The translations under genes and the position numbers were made by a program. From positions 62,001 to 126,000 of the forward strand of contig NZ_JPQU01000017.1 of NCBI RefSeq assembly GCF_000737245.1: DNA of 64,000 nucleotides, given 5' to 3'. Origin of the DNA: Pseudomonas syringae (GTDB lineage: Bacteria > Pseudomonadota > Gammaproteobacteria > Pseudomonadales > Pseudomonadaceae). The notes beneath the pieces were generated by a model. That model searched no databases and was not told the origin of the DNA. It was given only the letters and a program-made list of their open reading frames with translations. Below, piece after piece: positions 25,560-34,492 of the stretch (position 1 is its first letter; each line of letters starts with the position of its first letter).

Positions 25560-26381
25560 ATGTCTTTAGATCACAACGCGGATATCGAATTGCGGCTGTT
25601 GATAGACGCGATTTATCTCAAATACAGCTACGATTTCCGCGATTATTCCGGCGCTTCAGTCAAGCGTCGGGTCAATCATGCGTTGCGCCAGTTCGATTGC
25701 AGCACCATCTCCGCGTTGCAGGAGAGGGTGCTCCACGACCCGGCGGTCTTTATGCAGTTGTTGCAATACCTCACTATTCCGGTGAGTGAGATGTTCCGCG
25801 ACCCTTCGCACTTTCTGGCAATTCGTCGGGAGGTCGTGCCGCTGCTTAAAACTTATCCTTCGATCAAGATCTGGATCGCGGGCTGCAGCACAGGGGAAGA
25901 GGTCTATTCCATGGCGATCCTGCTGCGTGAGGAGGGCCTGCTTGAGCGCACGATTATCTACGCCACGGACATCAATCCCAGTTCGCTTGAAAAAGCCAAG
26001 CAGGGTATTTTTTCCATGGAGAGCGTGCGGGCGTACACCCAGAACTACCAGAAGGCGGGCGGCCAGCGGGCCTTCAGCGACTACTACACCGCAGCTTATG
26101 ACCACGCTATTTTCGACAAAAGCCTGCGTGAGAACGTGACCTTTGCCGATCACAGCCTGGCGACTGACAGCGTGTTTTCGGAAACCCAGTTGATCTCCTG
26201 CCGCAATGTGCTGATTTACTTCAACAAGAAACTCCAGGATCGCGCATTTGGCCTGTTCCATGATTCCTTGAGTCATCGCGGCTTTCTGGTCCTGGGCAGC
26301 AAGGAAACCCTCGATTTTTCTGCCTATTCGAACAAGTTCGAATCTTTCGTCAAGCCAGAACGGATCTATCGCAAGTCATGA
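25560..26381 (+). CDS. CheR-type protein-glutamate methyltransferase
   Basis: A 273-residue SAM-dependent enzyme that methylates glutamate side chains. The N-terminal helical domain (YDFRDYSGASVKRRVNHALRQ) is followed by the SAM-binding motif WIAGCSTGEEVYSMA near residue 103, YATDINPSSLEKA and the late motif LISCRNVLIYFNKKLQ. All are standard for CheR. No chemoreceptor, CheA or CheW gene is in the window, so its substrate is probably not a classical receptor; the coiled coil of the upstream kinase is an alternative. It overlaps the next gene by ATGA, indicating coupled translation. Confidence 0.93.
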   Translation: MSLDHNADIELRLLIDAIYLKYSYDFRDYSGASVKRRVNHALRQFDCSTISALQERVLHDPAVFMQLLQYLTIPVSEMFRDPSHFLAIRREVVPLLKTYPSIKIWIAGCSTGEEVYSMAILLREEGLLERTIIYATDINPSSLEKAKQGIFSMESVRAYTQNYQKAGGQRAFSDYYTAAYDHAIFDKSLRENVTFADHSLATDSVFSETQLISCRNVLIYFNKKLQDRAFGLFHDSLSHRGFLVLGSKETLDFSAYSNKFESFVKPERIYRKS

Positions 26382-26995
26382 AGACAAGCTTTGACGTTAC
26401 TCGATTGGATGAGCACGCGCTGCCGGTGGTGGATGCCATCGTGGTAGGCGCATCCGCCGGCGGCGTTGAGGCATTGCTGAAGGTTTTCGCTGCGATCAAG
26501 GTCGGGTTTCGCTTGCCTATCATCACTGTGCTGCATATCCCTGATGAGCGCCGCAGCCAATTGGCCAGTGTTTTCCAGGCGCGTTTGCAGATCCCGGTCA
26601 AGGAAGCCGATGACAAGGAGGACATCGTGCCCGGCACGTTGTATTTTGCCGGGCCGGGGTATCACTTGTCAGTTGAGCGCGACTTCAGTTTGTCCCTGAG
26701 TCAGGAAGACCGGGTTTTCCATTCCCGGCCCAGTATTGACATCCTTTTTGAGTCGGCAGCCGATGCCTACCGCGAACGCCTGGTCGGCGTTTTGCTGACC
26801 GGGGCAAACAACGATGGTGCTTTTGGTTTGTCGCTCATCAAGCGCGCCGGCGGTATGACGGTTGTGCAGGACCCTGCGCAGGCACAGGCCCGGACCATGC
26901 CCGAGGCCGCGCTGGCCTTGCATGAGCCCGATTACTTGCTGCCTTTAAATGACATAGGCCAGTTACTGGTCGAGCTGGAACGAATCGCATGTTGA
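26378..26995 (+). CDS. CheB-type methylesterase domain without receiver
   Basis: A 205-residue protein-glutamate methylesterase consisting of the catalytic domain alone. The triad is visible: Ser in VGASAGGVEAL, His in TVLHIPDERRSQL and Asp in LLTGANNDGAFGLSLIKRAGG. Standard CheB has an N-terminal receiver that controls activity; here that part is absent, so regulation must come from elsewhere, for example from the lone receiver at 28270. The start overlaps the cheR-like stop (ATGA) and the stop overlaps the next kinase start by 7 bases, so these three genes are translated as a unit. Confidence 0.93.
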   Translation: MKTSFDVTRLDEHALPVVDAIVVGASAGGVEALLKVFAAIKVGFRLPIITVLHIPDERRSQLASVFQARLQIPVKEADDKEDIVPGTLYFAGPGYHLSVERDFSLSLSQEDRVFHSRPSIDILFESAADAYRERLVGVLLTGANNDGAFGLSLIKRAGGMTVVQDPAQAQARTMPEAALALHEPDYLLPLNDIGQLLVELERIAC

Positions 26996-28170
26996 GTCAC
27001 ACTCAAGCCAAGCTGCTGATTGTCGATGACCTGCCGGAGAATCTTCTGGCACTCGAAGCGCTGATCAAGCGCGAGGACCGCGAGGTCTACAAGGCCCTGT
27101 CGGCCGATGAAGCCTTGTCCCTGCTGCTGCAGCATGAATTTGCCATGGCGATTCTGGACGTGCAGATGCCGGGGATGAACGGCTTCGAGCTGGCCGAACT
27201 GATGCGCAGTACCGATCGCACCAAAAGCATCCCCATCGTGTTCGTCAGCGCAGCAGGTCGCGAGCTGAACTACGCCTTCAAGGGCTACGAGAGCGGGGCG
27301 GTAGACTTTCTGCACAAGCCGTTGGATATCCATGCGGTGAAGAGCAAGGTCAATGTCTTCGTCGATCTTTATCGCCAGCGAAAGGCGATGAAGTTGCAAG
27401 TCGAGGCGCTTGAACAGAGCCGGCGCGAGCAAGAGCTGCTGCTCAGCAAGTTGCAGCAGACCCAGAACGAACTTGAACACGCGGTGCGTATGCGCGATGA
27501 CTTCATGTCGATCGTGTCCCACGAGGTCCGCACACCTCTCAATGGACTGATCCTCGAGACCCAGCTGCGCAAGCTGCATCTGGCCAAGGGCAATAGCGCC
27601 GCGTTCTCGATGGACAAAATGCAAGCCATGGTCGAGCGCGATGAGCGGCAAATCCAGAGCCTGATTCGCTTGATCGAGGATATGCTCGACGTGTCCCGCA
27701 TCCGCACTGGCAAACTGTCCATCCGTACCAGTGCGTTTGATCTGGCCGAGCTGGTTGGCAATTTGCTGGAAAGCTTTTCCGCACAGATTGCGGCTGCCGA
27801 ATCCAGCGTGACCTACACCGCAGAAGAGCCGGTTATCGGCGTATGGGATGAGTTCCGCATTGAACAGGTGATCGCCAACCTGCTGACCAACGCGCTGCGC
27901 TACGGCGCCCGTAAGCCGATCGAAGTGCGCGTCTATGCGGTTGCCGGTCAGGCGCGGGTAGAAGTACGGGATCAGGGCATCGGGATCAGCCCGGAAAATC
28001 AACGACGCATTTTCCAGCAGTTCGAGCGCGTGGCCGCCAATCATGCGATCCACGGCCTGGGGTTGGGCCTGTTCATTTCCGAGCAGATCGTCGCGGCCCA
28101 TGGTGGGGAAATCGTTGTCGAGAGCGAAGAGGGCAACGGTTCAATGTTCAGGGTTTGCCTGCCGGTCTGA
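26989..28170 (+). CDS. Receiver-histidine kinase fusion
   Basis: A 393-residue cytoplasmic protein with an N-terminal receiver (LLIVDDLPENLLALEALI; phospho-acceptor in AILDVQMPGMNG; Lys in LHKPLD), a helical linker with a coiled coil (EALEQSRREQELLLSKLQQT), HisKA (SIVSHEVRTPLNGLI) and HATPase (VRDQGIGISPENQRRIFQQF; GLGLGLFISEQIVAAHGG). No membrane segment. The receiver-first order suits a kinase controlled by phosphotransfer from another kinase, plausibly the large hybrid kinase. Start ATG overlaps the CheB-like stop. Confidence 0.93.
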   Translation: MLSHTQAKLLIVDDLPENLLALEALIKREDREVYKALSADEALSLLLQHEFAMAILDVQMPGMNGFELAELMRSTDRTKSIPIVFVSAAGRELNYAFKGYESGAVDFLHKPLDIHAVKSKVNVFVDLYRQRKAMKLQVEALEQSRREQELLLSKLQQTQNELEHAVRMRDDFMSIVSHEVRTPLNGLILETQLRKLHLAKGNSAAFSMDKMQAMVERDERQIQSLIRLIEDMLDVSRIRTGKLSIRTSAFDLAELVGNLLESFSAQIAAAESSVTYTAEEPVIGVWDEFRIEQVIANLLTNALRYGARKPIEVRVYAVAGQARVEVRDQGIGISPENQRRIFQQFERVAANHAIHGLGLGLFISEQIVAAHGGEIVVESEEGNGSMFRVCLPV

Positions 28171-28269
28171 GGACCGGCGGCAGCAAACGAAGATTTATCT
28201 GACATTCACGCAACCTACGGCACCCGCCAGGGTCGTAATGGCAGCTAATTAAAGACCAAAGGCAGTCCC

Positions 28270-28647
28270 ATGAGTTCTGATGCAGAAAATGTCGTCCTCA
28301 TCGTCGAAGACGAACCGCTGATCCTGATGCTGCTCGCCGATTATCTATCGGGCGAGGGTTATCGGGTCTTGCAGGCGGAAAACGGCGAGCAGGCGTTCGA
28401 GATTCTTGCCACCAAACCGCACTTGGACTTGATGATTACTGACTATCGCCTGCCTGGCGGCATCTCCGGGGTGATGATTGCCGAGCCCGCAGTGATGCTG
28501 AGGCCTGAGCTGAAAGTCATTTTCATCAGCGGCTACCCGGCCGAGATCCTCGACTCCGGGAGCCCGATTGCCCGCAAGGCACCGATCCTGGCCAAGCCGT
28601 TCACCATGGAAACCCTGCATTCGCAGATTGAGCGTTTGCTGGCTTGA
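28270..28647 (+). CDS. Single-domain response regulator
   Basis: A 125-residue receiver. Acidic pocket VEDEP, phospho-acceptor Asp in LMITDYRLPGG, switch region FISGYPAE and Lys in LAKPFTME. No output domain. It is 99 bases after the receiver-kinase gene in the same direction and is the likely terminal phospho-acceptor of the cluster. A REP element follows at 28673. Confidence 0.93.
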   Translation: MSSDAENVVLIVEDEPLILMLLADYLSGEGYRVLQAENGEQAFEILATKPHLDLMITDYRLPGGISGVMIAEPAVMLRPELKVIFISGYPAEILDSGSPIARKAPILAKPFTMETLHSQIERLLA

Positions 28648-28672
28648 GTTGCGCGGGCCACACGGATCGGTC

Positions 28673-28796
28673 GGAGCGCGCTTGCCCGCGATAGCTTCGG
28701 CTCAGTCGAAATCAGCGTCTGGTCTAACGCCATCGCGGGGAAGCGCGCTCCTACAGCACTATGAAGTGCCATGTGGGAGCGGAGCTTGCCCGCGAT
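28673..28796. repeat. REP element with one and a half units
   Basis: GGAGCGCGCTTGCCCGCGAT (28673-28692) pairs with 28732-28751 (one inserted G), and a further single unit of a related type, GTGGGAGCGGAGCTTGCCCG..., lies at 28773-28796 in the left-arm orientation. It separates the convergent ends of the receiver gene and the KaiC-linked kinase. Confidence 0.88.
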
Positions 28797-28835
28797 AAGG
28801 GCGAATCGATCTTCGATGGTCACCCGGGCCGCAGC

Positions 28836-30866
28836 CTACACTTCGATCATCTCCCGCACCTTGGCCGTCAGGTGATCAAAGGCAAAGGGCTTGGTGATCA
28901 TCTGCATCCCCTCATCAAGGAAGCCCGCCCTGACCGCGGCGTGCTCCGCATAACCCGTGATGAACAGAACCTTGAGACCCGGGCGGAACTGGCGGGCGAT
29001 CTCGGCCAGCTGGCGGCCATTCATGCCCGGCAGGCCGACATCACTGATCAGCAGATCAACCCGCTGGCCTGACTCCAGGATGGGCACCGCTTCAGTCCCG
29101 TCCGCCGCCACAACGAACCTATAGCCCAGCTCATTGAGCACCTCGCTGACCAGTGCGCGTACCGCGGGGTCATCTTCGACAATCAGCACTGTTTCTCCAT
29201 CTTTAGCGAGAGTCTGGTTGCTGATGTAGCGTTGCTCATCCTGGACTTGCAGACCTTTGAAGCGCGGCAGATACAGCTCGACCGTGGTGCCTTTACCCAC
29301 TTCGCTGCTGATCGACACATGCCCGTGCGACTGTTTGCTGAAACCGTAAATCATCGACAAACCCAGACCGGTACCCTGACCGATGGGCTTGGTGGTGAAA
29401 AATGGATCGAACGCCCTGTTGATGACGCTTTGTGGCATTCCGCAACCGGTGTCGCTAACGCTCAGCACCACATAGTCACCGGGCAGCAGGTTTTCATGGG
29501 CATTGGTGAAGGAGGCGTCCAGGCTTCGGTTGGAGGACGCCACAATCAGCAAGCCGCCTTCCGGCATCGCATCTCGGGCGTTGAGCACAAGGTTGAGCAG
29601 AGCGCTTTCCAGCTGATTCGGGTCGGCTTCGGCGGTCCAGAGATCGTCGCTCAGATGCATTTCCAGACGGATGCTCTCGTTGATACTGCGATGCAGCAGT
29701 TCGCCCATGGAATGCACTAGCTGATTCAGCTCTACGGGCTTCGAATCCAGAGACTGGCGCCGAGAGAATGCCAGCAGGCGATGGGTGAGGGCCGCTGCAC
29801 GGTTGGCAGACGTTACGCCCAGTTCGATCAACCCGTCCAGGTCATCAGTGCGACCTCGTGCCAGGCGTCTGCGCAGCAGCTCCAGGCTGCCGATGATGCC
29901 GGTGAGCATATTGTTGAAGTCGTGGGCGATCCCCCCTGTGAGTTGGCCCACCGCTTCCATTTTTTGCGACTGACGCAGCACTTCCTCGTTGTGACGCAGC
30001 TGCGAGGTGCGTTCTTCAACTTGCTGCTCCAGGGTTTCGTTGAGCCGTCGCAACTGACCTTCGGCCTGTTTACGCTCAGTGATGTCCGAGGTCACACCGA
30101 CCAGCGAGCTGACTCGGCCGTTCTTGGCCCGGATGGCGCGAGCGCGCACATCCACCCAATTGAGCGAGCCATCCGGCCAGAGGTTGCGGTACTCGATGAT
30201 GAAGTCTTCGCCGCTGTCCAGGCTGCGCTGCAGTGCCGACTGCATGCGCGGCTGATCAGCGGCGTACACCGTGTCCAGCCAGTCTTCATAAGCGAAGGGC
30301 GCATCAGCGCTGCGCCCGTAATGAGATTTGGTAATGTCGGAACAACTCAGCGTGAGAAACTCTGCCTCCAGTTGCCAGGAACCCAGACGCCCGGCTTTGA
30401 GGGCGTTCTGCAAGCGTTGCTCGGCTTCCAGCATATCCGCCATGCGGGCCCGCGCCTCGTATTGCCTTCGTCGACCACGAATCGCAGTGGTGACCAGACT
30501 GACCAAGGTAGCGGGGTGAAACGGCCTTTCCAGAAAAGTCACGTTGCCCAGCATGCTGCCAAGAAACGCCGAGGGGTTCTGTTCCGGCCCGTCATGGCGG
30601 GTCAGCAGCACAATGGGGATGTCTGACCAGGGTGGTTGGCGTTCAAGGGTCTGGACCAGCGAACTGATATCGCCGCCTCGTAACGCCTCGTCAGCTATGA
30701 TCGCCATCCCTGCGCCGAGGCTCAGTTCTTCATTGAGTTCAAGCAGATTGTGCGCCACCAACGCCGGGAATCCGGCTTCCTGCAAAATCATCAGTGCGAT
30801 CTGGCTGTCGCGACCTTTGGGGGCGAGAATGATTGCCCGTTCCGATAACAGCCCTGGAATGCTCAC
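28836..30866 (-). CDS. Hybrid histidine kinase with N-terminal pseudo-receiver
   Basis: A 676-residue cytoplasmic kinase. Residues 8-130 have a receiver fold (RAIILAPKGRDSQIALMILQ; VLLTRHD) but the acidic pair of the active site is replaced by PKGRD, so it probably cannot be phosphorylated normally: a pseudo-receiver. Then a PAS domain (about 160-270, GSLNWVDVRARAIRAKNG), a coiled coil, HisKA of the NtrB-like kind (VGQLTGGIAHDFNNMLTG), HATPase (SDTGCGMP; GTGLGLSMIYGFSKQSHG) and a C-terminal intact receiver (LLISDVGLPGMNG). The GTG start overlaps the stop of the KaiC-like gene (GTGA), so the two are translated together and probably act together. Confidence 0.92.
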   Translation of the reverse strand: MSIPGLLSERAIILAPKGRDSQIALMILQEAGFPALVAHNLLELNEELSLGAGMAIIADEALRGGDISSLVQTLERQPPWSDIPIVLLTRHDGPEQNPSAFLGSMLGNVTFLERPFHPATLVSLVTTAIRGRRRQYEARARMADMLEAEQRLQNALKAGRLGSWQLEAEFLTLSCSDITKSHYGRSADAPFAYEDWLDTVYAADQPRMQSALQRSLDSGEDFIIEYRNLWPDGSLNWVDVRARAIRAKNGRVSSLVGVTSDITERKQAEGQLRRLNETLEQQVEERTSQLRHNEEVLRQSQKMEAVGQLTGGIAHDFNNMLTGIIGSLELLRRRLARGRTDDLDGLIELGVTSANRAAALTHRLLAFSRRQSLDSKPVELNQLVHSMGELLHRSINESIRLEMHLSDDLWTAEADPNQLESALLNLVLNARDAMPEGGLLIVASSNRSLDASFTNAHENLLPGDYVVLSVSDTGCGMPQSVINRAFDPFFTTKPIGQGTGLGLSMIYGFSKQSHGHVSISSEVGKGTTVELYLPRFKGLQVQDEQRYISNQTLAKDGETVLIVEDDPAVRALVSEVLNELGYRFVVAADGTEAVPILESGQRVDLLISDVGLPGMNGRQLAEIARQFRPGLKVLFITGYAEHAAVRAGFLDEGMQMITKPFAFDHLTAKVREMIEV

Positions 30867-32431
30867 GCGTCTTCATCTCGCATCAGCGGATTGTTTTCGC
30901 CGAAGTAATGTGGAACGCCCCGCAGAACACCTTGGAATGCGTCCAGTGGTGCACCGATTCTCAAACCCTGACTGCTGATCCGATATTCACGAATGGTTGA
31001 CTCGTGGGTACCGGTGCGTTTCTTGATGATCGACACTGCGCGGCGAACCTGACCCATGGCTTCGAAGTAGCGCAACAGGATCACGGTGTCAGCCAGATAC
31101 GTAATATCAACGGGCGTACGCATGTCACCCACCAGCCCGTGCTGGGCGACGGTCATGAATGTCGATGCCCCCTGGCGGTTGAGGTATAGCAACAACTCAT
31201 GCATGTGCAGCACCAGGGCATTTTCTTCGGGCATCGCTGCCTGATAGCCGTTGAGGCTGTCGATAACCACGGTCTTGATATGTTGCTTATCTACGCAGTT
31301 GCGTACTCGGTGGGAAAACTCGCCCGGGGACAGCTCGGCCGCGTCCACCTGTTCAATGACCAGATTGCCAGTTTCCTGAAGCGCGCGCAGGTCGATGCCC
31401 ATTTTCAGCATCCGATCGAACAGCAAGCCCATTTCTTCATCGAAGATAAACAGGCCCACTCGCTCTCCGCGTGCCACGGCCGCTGCGGCGAACACCAGAG
31501 AGATCAGCGATTTCCCCGTGCCGGCAGGTCCCAGAATTAATGTGCTGGAGCCGCCGTCGATGCCGCCACCGAGCAGGGCATCAAGCTCCGCAATACCGCT
31601 GGGAATGGCTTGCCGCTGGTAAGTGTTGCGATGTTCGGCCGCCACTAACCGTGGGAACACGTGGATCCCGTCGGCCATGATGGTGAAATCGTGGAAGCCG
31701 CCGCGGTATTTCTGCCCGCGATACTTCACAACCCGCAAGCGACGTCGTTCGGCACCGTAGTTAGGTGTGAGTTCTTCCAGACGAATCACCCCGTGGGCCA
31801 CGCTGTGTACAGTTTTGTCCAAGGCTTCGGTCGTCAGGTCGTCCAGCAACAAGACGGTAGCGTCGTAGCGCGCAAAGTAATGTTTGATCGCCAGAATCTG
31901 CCGACGATAGCGCAGGGAGCTTTGCGCCAGGAGGCGGATCTCTGAAAGGCTGTCGATGACCACGCGGCTGGGTTTGACGCGCTCTACCACTTCAAAGATC
32001 TGTCGGGTCGCTTCGCCCAATTCAAGGTCAGAGGAATACAGAAGACTTTGATGATGTTCAGCGTTGAGTAGGCTTTCCGGAGGAGTCAGCTCGAAGATCG
32101 AGATGTTCTCGCCCAACTCCCAACCATGAGAAGTCGCGCCTTCGCGCAGTTCTCTATCGGTCTCGGAGAGCGTGATGTACAAACAACGCTCGCCTGCTAG
32201 TGCACCTGCTTGCAGAAAATGCAGGGCTACGGTGGTTTTACCTGTGCCGGGTTCGCCTTCGAGTAAAAACACATGTCGACGAGACAAGCCGCCCGCCAGA
32301 ATGTCATCCAGGCCGGAAATACCGGTTTCTGCTTTTGATGTAGTCAAGAATCGCCCTCTTGCGACCTTAGGAGGTGTGGCATAGCCATTGATCTGGCCGC
32401 TGTGCTGGTTAATGCCGTTAGCACAACTCAT
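30863..32431 (-). CDS. kaiC: KaiC-like double-domain ATPase
   Basis: A 522-residue protein with two RecA-like domains as in the cyanobacterial clock protein KaiC. First P-loop GEPGTGKTT at 59-67, with Walker B RVVIDSLSE; second P-loop GPAGTGKS at 301-308, with FDEEMG and Walker B VVIDSLNGY. The paired catalytic glutamates are present in domain 2 (FDEE) but domain 1 reads TLSETD. The segment matching the KaiC phosphorylation site is DITYLADT at 442-449, with Thr444 and Tyr445 in place of the Ser-Thr pair. No kaiA or kaiB is nearby. ATG at 32431 is preferred over a GTG 21 codons upstream. Role in Pseudomonas is unclear; it may set the state of the coupled kinase. Confidence 0.92.
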   Translation of the reverse strand: MSCANGINQHSGQINGYATPPKVARGRFLTTSKAETGISGLDDILAGGLSRRHVFLLEGEPGTGKTTVALHFLQAGALAGERCLYITLSETDRELREGATSHGWELGENISIFELTPPESLLNAEHHQSLLYSSDLELGEATRQIFEVVERVKPSRVVIDSLSEIRLLAQSSLRYRRQILAIKHYFARYDATVLLLDDLTTEALDKTVHSVAHGVIRLEELTPNYGAERRRLRVVKYRGQKYRGGFHDFTIMADGIHVFPRLVAAEHRNTYQRQAIPSGIAELDALLGGGIDGGSSTLILGPAGTGKSLISLVFAAAAVARGERVGLFIFDEEMGLLFDRMLKMGIDLRALQETGNLVIEQVDAAELSPGEFSHRVRNCVDKQHIKTVVIDSLNGYQAAMPEENALVLHMHELLLYLNRQGASTFMTVAQHGLVGDMRTPVDITYLADTVILLRYFEAMGQVRRAVSIIKKRTGTHESTIREYRISSQGLRIGAPLDAFQGVLRGVPHYFGENNPLMRDEDA

Positions 32432-32555
32432 GTTACGTTTACCCAATACTTGACCGCTGGGCGCGACGAGCGTTCCAGTTATTATTGATAGCACCCTGAT
32501 AGCGCAGGTATTACAAGGGCATGATGCCCTCTGGGAGCGGTGTCAATATTGGCTC

Positions 32556-32657
32556 GACGACGTGGGACCGGCTTTAGCCGGGAAGAGGCCGGTACATCCA
32601 CCCGTTCTTTATCGTCCGAAATGCCGCCTTCCCGGCTAAAGCCGGTCCCACGTCGTC
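32556..32657. repeat. REP inverted repeat, GGACCGGCTTTAGCCGGGA family
   Basis: Exact 30-base arms at 32556-32585 and 32628-32657, each itself containing the smaller palindrome CCGGCTTTAGCCGG, around a 42-base loop. It lies in the roughly 400-base gap between the divergent kaiC and dienoyl-CoA isomerase genes, which otherwise holds only promoters. Confidence 0.92.
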
Positions 32658-32829
32658 CCATCCGCCTGCGTGCAAACATAGAATTCCCATAGGACCTGGG
32701 TTAATCAGGAACACCACGCCGGTCCGGCATCTGTCACAACCGCTGCCTTACGATCAGCGCCACAGGCTTGTTATAGTTCCCCGGCTAGAATTCGCTGGCT
32801 AACAGAACAACAAAATCAGTGAGGTCTCC

Positions 32830-33642
32830 GTGTCTGACTACCAATCGTTTGTCGTCGAAGTCAACGATCACATTGCTCACGTGCAAATCAATCGACCGCA
32901 AAAGCTCAATGCTATGGATGCGGCATTCTGGTCTGAAATCATTGAGATTTTCCAGTGGGTCGACGACACCGACGAAGTTCGCGTGGTAGTCCTGAGTGGC
33001 GCCGGTGCACACTTTTCTTCGGGCATCGACCTGGGGCTTCTGGCCTCTGTCGGTAATCAATTGGGCAAGGATGTGGGCCGCAATGCGCGAACGCTGCGAC
33101 GGACCATTGAGCGCCTGCAAGCCTCTTTCACTGCCGTGGACAATTGCCGCAAACCGGTGCTGGCAGCCATTCAGGGTTACTGCCTGGGTGGGGCGATAGA
33201 TCTGATTTCCGCCTGTGACATGCGTTACTGCGCCGAGGATGCGAAATTCGCCATTCGAGAAATCGACATGGGCATGGCCGCCGACGTCGGCACGCTGCAG
33301 CGTCTGCCACGGATCATCAACGACGGCATCATGCGCGAGCTGGCGTACACCGGCCGCACGGTCGAGGCTCAGGAAGCGCAGAGCATCGGCCTGGTCAACC
33401 GAACCTTTACCGATGCAACCGCTCTGCTCGAAGGTGTATTTGCGATTGCCGCCCAGATCGCGGAGAAATCCCCGATTGCGATTACCGGCACCAAGGAAAT
33501 GATTACCTACATGCGCGACCATCGCATTGATGATGGCCTGGAACACGTTGCCATCTGGAACGCTGCCATGCTGCAATCAGCCGACTTGAAGTTGGCTATG
33601 GTTGCGCAGATGAGCAAACAGAAGCCTGTATTCGACAATTAA
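32830..33642 (+). CDS. Crotonase-family delta3,5-delta2,4-dienoyl-CoA isomerase-like enzyme
   Basis: A 270-residue acyl-CoA enzyme. The crotonase oxyanion-hole segments are [12 protein letters not shown] and [14 protein letters not shown]. The run [20 protein letters not shown] followed by [17 protein letters not shown] closely follows the mammalian dienoyl-CoA isomerase (ECH1), whose three acidic catalytic residues correspond to the Asp of AIDL, the Glu of REID and the Asp of AADVG; all are present. It would thus shift double bonds in beta-oxidation of odd-position unsaturated fatty acids rather than act as a hydratase. GTG start with GAGG six bases upstream. The nudC gene follows after 13 bases. 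Confidence 0.88.
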   Translation: MSDYQSFVVEVNDHIAHVQINRPQKLNAMDAAFWSEIIEIFQWVDDTDEVRVVVLSGAGAHFSSGIDLGLLASVGNQLGKDVGRNARTLRRTIERLQASFTAVDNCRKPVLAAIQGYCLGGAIDLISACDMRYCAEDAKFAIREIDMGMAADVGTLQRLPRIINDGIMRELAYTGRTVEAQEAQSIGLVNRTFTDATALLEGVFAIAAQIAEKSPIAITGTKEMITYMRDHRIDDGLEHVAIWNAAMLQSADLKLAMVAQMSKQKPVFDN

Positions 33643-33655
33643 TCAGGAGTTTTTC

Positions 33656-34492
33656 ATGTCAGGCGTGCGACGCTGGACCACTGCTGTATTGGATATCCAG
33701 GTGCCCGGCGGTTGGGCCATCGTTCACAGCGGGCTTGGCTTTATGCTGGATGGCAATGGCGTGCTGTTCCCTCGGGAATGGCTGCGACGCCTGGACCTCC
33801 CGGTCGTTGGCGAACACGGTATTGGTCACCTGGATGGCGAGCCGGTGTTTCTGCTGTTGATCAAAGACGCGTTGGCGGTGGAGGGCTGTAGCTGGCAAGG
33901 GCTGCGTCAATTCATGCTGGAAGGGGATTTCCACATCTTTCAGATGCTCGGTTATGCCGCGCAGATCAGCACCTGGGCACGGGAACATCGGTTCTGCGGC
34001 AGTTGTGGTGCGGCCACGGTACAAGTACCGGGTGAACGTGCCATGTATTGCGAGCACGATAATCTGCGCTTCTATCCACGCATTTCGCCCAGCATGATCG
34101 TGTTGATCACCCGCGGTGACGAGATCCTCCTGGCGCGTTCGCCGCGCTTCGTCACGGGTGTCTACAGTACGCTGGCGGGTTTCGTCGAGCCGGGGGAGTC
34201 TGCTGAAGATTGCGTGCGACGTGAAGTCATGGAAGAGGTGCAGGTCAAGGTCAGACACATCAAGTACATGGGCAGTCAGTGCTGGCCGTTCCCGCATTCG
34301 ATGATGCTGGGCTTTCACGCTGAGTACGAGAGCGGTGAGATCGTGCCTCAGGCCGACGAGATCGAAGATGCGCGCTGGTTCCGGATTGACGATTTACCGC
34401 CTTTGCCCGCCAACCGGTCCATTGCGCGTTATCTGATCGAGTCGTACCTGGCTCAGCGCTCAGGCGCCCCCGAACCAGTGTTGCCAGGCTAG
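33656..34492 (+). CDS. nudC: NAD+ diphosphatase / NADH pyrophosphatase (nudC)
   Basis: A 278-residue Nudix enzyme that cleaves NAD(H) to NMN(H) and AMP and can remove NAD caps from RNA. It has the central zinc motif ([12 protein letters not shown], later MYCEHDN, where the fourth ligand is not a standard Cys pair), the lead-in [18 protein letters not shown], and the Nudix box [20 protein letters not shown]. The NudC signature SQPWPFPxS appears as SQCWPFPHS, with Cys replacing Pro. Its last 33 bases overlap the 3' end of the convergent TauE/SafE gene. Confidence 0.93.
   Translation: MSGVRRWTTAVLDIQVPGGWAIVHSGLGFMLDGNGVLFPREWLRRLDLPVVGEHGIGHLDGEPVFLLLIKDALAVEGCSWQGLRQFMLEGDFHIFQMLGYAAQISTWAREHRFCGSCGAATVQVPGERAMYCEHDNLRFYPRISPSMIVLITRGDEILLARSPRFVTGVYSTLAGFVEPGESAEDCVRREVMEEVQVKVRHIKYMGSQCWPFPHSMMLGFHAEYESGEIVPQADEIEDARWFRIDDLPPLPANRSIARYLIESYLAQRSGAPEPVLPG

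Noticed and set aside
26932..28101. 389-residue minus-strand frame opposite the receiver-kinase
   Set aside because: Shadow frame caused by high GC third positions; the plus-strand gene has full REC, HisKA and HATPase motifs.
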